From JBDHRG01 sp039807445 (GTDB taxonomy: Bacteria > Pseudomonadota > Gammaproteobacteria > Competibacterales > Competibacteraceae), in the NCBI GenBank assembly GCA_039807445.1, contig JBDHRG010000102.1, forward strand, positions 1 to 14,674: a DNA stretch of 14,674 nucleotides. The letters are read 5' to 3'. A model generated the notes under the pieces. The model searched no databases and was not told the DNA's origin. It saw only the letters and a list, made by a program, of their open reading frames with translations. Shown here one piece after another: positions 13,559 to 14,674 of the stretch. Each line of letters starts with the position of its first letter. The first letter of the stretch is position 1. Position numbers and translations under genes: made by a program.

Positions 13559-14674
13559 ATGTACACAGGCTATTTCGGATTCGCCCGCCCGCCGTTCGCC
13601 GACCCCGATCCGCGCGAAGCCGAGCCGGTCGGCGGCCAGGTCGAGGCGCTGGCGGCGCTGCACGCCGGGCTCGCGGCGCACGCCCGGCTGCTGCTGCTGA
13701 CCGGCCCGGCCGGCACCGGCAAGACGCTGCTGCTGCGCCGGCTGATGGCCGAGCGCCATGGCCCCTGTGTCTTCCTCTGGAACGCGCATCTCGGCTTCGA
13801 CGACCTGCTGAACTACCTGTGTGACGAGCTCGAAGCGCGCACCCCGGGTACGGCGCGCACCGCGCGGCTCGAGACGCTGCGCGCCGCGCTGCTGCGCCTG
13901 CTCGCCGACGGCGAACCGCTGACGCTGGTGCTCGACGACGCGCAGAACCTGCCCGGCGAGACCCTGGACGGCCTTCGCCAGCTGCTCGAACTGAAGGAGG
14001 TCGGCTACCACCTGCTGCAGGTGGTGCTGGCCGGACAGCCGGGGCTCGAGGCACGGCTGGAGGCGCTCGGCCCGGTGTTTCCGGCGCAGCACCTGCGCCT
14101 GCGGCCGCTGAGCCCCGACGAGAGCATGGCTTTCGTCGCCCGCCGCACCGCCGCCGGTGGCGTCGATCCGGCGGGGCTGTTCGAGCCCGCGGCGCTGGCC
14201 AAGATCGCCGAGCTGTCGCACGGCCTGCCGCGGCTGCTCAACCGCATCTGCAACCAGTCGCTGCTGCTGGCCTACCTCGGCTCGGAGCGGCGAGTCGGCG
14301 TCGGCCTGGTGCGTGAAGTCGCCAACGACCAGCCGCCGCCTCCGCCGCCGAGCGCAGTGCTCGAGCCGATGCCGGCGCGTCCGGCGATCCCCGAGGCCGC
14401 GCTGGCCGGGCTCGACGAACCCGAGGCCGGCGAGCCCGCCGAAAGCGCGGCGCTGCCCGAGCTGCACGCCGATCCGCGGGATCTCGGCCACAAGCCGCTG
14501 CCCGAGCGCCCCCGGCGCGGTGCGGTCGCGGTGTTCGGCTTCGGCCTGGCCGCGGCCGGTGCGCTCGCGGCCTTCCGCGCCGGCTGGCTCCCGGCCGAAG
14601 CCGACGCCGGGCTGCGCGCGCGGCTGGCGCCGCCGCCGGCCGCGAACGCCGCCCCCAGGCCCGCAGCGAAGCCG
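13559..14674 (+). CDS. GspA/ExeA-like AAA ATPase, partial at window edge
   Basis: The frame is open to the end of the window; 372 residues are visible. The N-terminus (MYTGYFGFARPPFADPDP) is the hallmark of ExeA/GspA/MshM-type ATPases, which act at the inner membrane in type II secretion or type IV pilus assembly. Walker A is GPAGTGKT at 49-56. Walker B is LVLDDAQNL at 123-131; relatives commonly have DEAQ, so Asp 127 replaces Glu. LAGQP and GLPRLLNRICNQSLLLAY mark the sensor and C-terminal helical part. A Pro-rich linker (QPPPPPPS near 258-265) and an acidic stretch lead to a membrane helix at about 321-340, after which the protein should enter the periplasm. AGGGA (13548-13552) supports ATG 13559. 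No secretion or pilus gene is visible yet. Confidence 0.88.
   Translation, partial: MYTGYFGFARPPFADPDPREAEPVGGQVEALAALHAGLAAHARLLLLTGPAGTGKTLLLRRLMAERHGPCVFLWNAHLGFDDLLNYLCDELEARTPGTARTARLETLRAALLRLLADGEPLTLVLDDAQNLPGETLDGLRQLLELKEVGYHLLQVVLAGQPGLEARLEALGPVFPAQHLRLRPLSPDESMAFVARRTAAGGVDPAGLFEPAALAKIAELSHGLPRLLNRICNQSLLLAYLGSERRVGVGLVREVANDQPPPPPPSAVLEPMPARPAIPEAALAGLDEPEAGEPAESAALPELHADPRDLGHKPLPERPRRGAVAVFGFGLAAAGALAAFRAGWLPAEADAGLRARLAPPPAANAAPRPAAKP

Noticed and set aside
12248..14491. 747-aa minus-strand open frame
   Set aside because: It is a shadow of three rightward genes with clear signal peptide, membrane and Walker motifs on the other strand.

Overview
The window is high-GC chromosomal DNA with G/C at almost every third codon position, dense packing and short intergenic gaps. 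It most likely comes from a beta- or gammaproteobacterium. An SAH riboswitch ahead of ahcY, an RlmM-type rRNA methyltransferase, a GspA/ExeA-type ATPase and a UMF1-family transporter all fit that placement. No RNA genes, CRISPR array or complete insertion sequence were found.

Positions 1-640 look like a small disturbed accessory patch. An AT-rich 113-bp element with perfect 19-bp terminal inverted repeats (82-194) interrupts a leftward reading frame. Removing it exactly would rejoin the two halves in frame. Just upstream is a tiny secreted-protein gene whose stop overlaps the GTG start of the interrupted frame, with a sigma-54-like promoter ahead of it. From about 608 to 3844 there is a rightward methyl-cycle cluster: promoter, SAH riboswitch, ahcY, a VapBC/FitAB-type toxin-antitoxin pair, and metF. 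AhcY splits S-adenosylhomocysteine, and MetF makes the methyltetrahydrofolate used to remethylate homocysteine. The toxin-antitoxin pair lies inside this cluster.

Positions 3845-6733 hold a bidirectional-terminator-like hairpin, a leftward lipoprotein built from two copies of one domain, a rightward lipoprotein with a Gly/Tyr-rich tail, and a leftward UMF1-type transporter. The last two share one CTAG as their opposed stop codons. Positions 6845-10059 hold rightward bioA, dedA and rlmM; dedA and rlmM overlap by ATGA. BioA uses SAM as amino donor and RlmM uses it as methyl donor, so SAM chemistry recurs, but a regulatory link is only a guess.

Positions 10031-12004 carry a probable leftward two-gene unit, a PldB-like alpha/beta hydrolase followed by a FieF-like cation efflux protein. 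The efflux gene overlaps the end of rlmM antisense by 29 bp. Upstream of the hydrolase is a perfect six-copy heptamer repeat with G-quadruplex potential. The right end (12326-14674) holds a small three-helix membrane protein, a DUF4412-like secreted protein, and a GspA/ExeA-like AAA ATPase cut off by the window edge.

Most of the window is ordinary housekeeping sequence. The parts most worth checking are the inverted-repeat element, the toxin-antitoxin pair downstream of a riboswitch, the heptamer repeat and the duplicated-domain lipoprotein.
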